Shown here: in pieces, positions 5,851 to 6,269 of the stretch
Numbering within the stretch: position 1 is the stretch's first letter
Layout: each line of letters starts with the position of its first letter
Assembly (NCBI GenBank): GCA_934432885.1
Contig: CAKRYY010000060.1
Location: forward strand, 1-6,269
Source: an uncultured Lachnospiraceae bacterium
GTDB lineage: Bacteria; Bacillota; Clostridia; Lachnospirales; Lachnospiraceae
Direction: 5' to 3'
Length of the DNA stretch: 6,269 bases
Made by a program: the position numbers and the translations under genes
The notes under the pieces: model-generated
Database searches by the model: none
Told to the model about the DNA's origin: nothing
The model's input: only the letters and a program-made list of their open reading frames with translations

Positions 5851-6269
5851 TAGGGAAGAGGTGTTTCGCCTGCTGGAGGGAAGGAGCGGAAAGCTTCCCT
5901 TTATTCTTGCAATAGACGGAAGATGCGCTTCAGGGAAAACGACTCTTGCAGGAGAATTGCAGAAGCGACAGGCGTGTAATGTGATTCATCTGGATGATTT
6001 TTACCTTCCGTTTGAGAAGCGTACAGCTGAGCAGATGGCAAAGCCGGGTGGAAATATAGATTTTGAAAGGCTGCGGGAGGAGGTTTTACTTCCTTTAAGA
6101 CAGGGAAAATCCACCAGCTACCAGCCCTATAATTGCCATACCAATCAGTTTTTTCCAGCACGGGAGCTGGATGTCAAGTTGGCTACGATTGTGGAAGGCT
6201 CTTATAGCTGCCACCCGGAGCTGAAAGATTTTTATGACTTTTGCATTTTTATGGATATTACGCCAGAGC
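5843..6269 (+). CDS. P-loop kinase of the uridine kinase/phosphoribulokinase family (3' end outside window)
   Basis: The frame opens at GTG 5843 and stays open to the right edge, giving the first 142 residues. A Walker A motif GRCASGKT is at 26-33 after a hydrophobic strand (FILAID). It is followed by HLDDFYLP at 49-56, the conserved acidic pair after strand 2 seen in uridine kinase-like and pantothenate-kinase-like proteins. KPGGNIDFERL (67-77), LLPLRQGK (82-89) and a TIVEGSYS strand (115-122) also fit that family. Such proteins phosphorylate a nucleoside or similar small hydroxyl compound with ATP; this subfamily is usually annotated only as uridine kinase, and the substrate is not decided by the sequence here. 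The start overlaps the end of the ECF remnant by 8 nt, suggesting they were, or are, translated together, as expected for a transporter and a kinase that traps its substrate. The protein is cytoplasmic, with no signal peptide. Confidence 0.8.
   Translation, partial: MADREEVFRLLEGRSGKLPFILAIDGRCASGKTTLAGELQKRQACNVIHLDDFYLPFEKRTAEQMAKPGGNIDFERLREEVLLPLRQGKSTSYQPYNCHTNQFFPARELDVKLATIVEGSYSCHPELKDFYDFCIFMDITPE

Overview
The window looks like chromosomal DNA from an anaerobic, low-to-moderate GC Firmicute, most likely a Lachnospiraceae-type Clostridia. The reasons are AGGAG-like ribosome binding sites with tight gene packing, the gene order apt - rel - metallo-beta-lactamase-fold hydrolase - hemZ, and a surface-repeat module at the left edge of a kind I associate with this group. 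The taxonomic call is inference. All recognisable genes lie on the + strand.

Layout: (1) 2-457 is the 3' end of a larger gene with one YY/NPDL/HF/EGR-type surface module. (2) 458-539 is an AT-rich intergenic stretch with two plausible promoters for the following operon. (3) 540-1064 apt (adenine salvage), 1103-3412 rel (bifunctional (p)ppGpp synthetase/hydrolase), 3414-4046 a small glyoxalase-II-like hydrolase and 4057-5535 hemZ (radical SAM) form a tightly spaced block with gaps of 38, 1 and 10 nt and no visible internal terminator. (4) 5536-5592 is a short unexplained junction. (5) 5593-5850 encodes only the C-terminal part of an ECF-transporter S component and is probably a truncated remnant. 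(6) 5843-6269 is the 5' part of a P-loop uridine-kinase-family gene that overlaps the remnant by 8 nt and runs off the window.

The four central genes are housekeeping: purine salvage, stringent response, a small metal hydrolase and a HemN-like radical SAM enzyme. apt next to rel is a classical Firmicute arrangement. The right-hand end looks rearranged: hemZ, which I would expect to be followed by hisS-aspS, is followed by a headless transporter gene and a kinase. I see no IS element, CRISPR array, tRNA, rRNA, toxin-antitoxin pair or clear defence system. No convincing new system is present; the points most worth a second look are the hemZ/ECF junction, a roughly 10-residue insertion in the Rel hydrolase domain, and the surface-module protein at the left edge.

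Several starts were chosen by ribosome binding site instead of longest reading frame: apt 540 (not GTG 501), rel 1103 (not GTG 1094), hemZ 4057 (not GTG 4039), and the kinase at GTG 5843.
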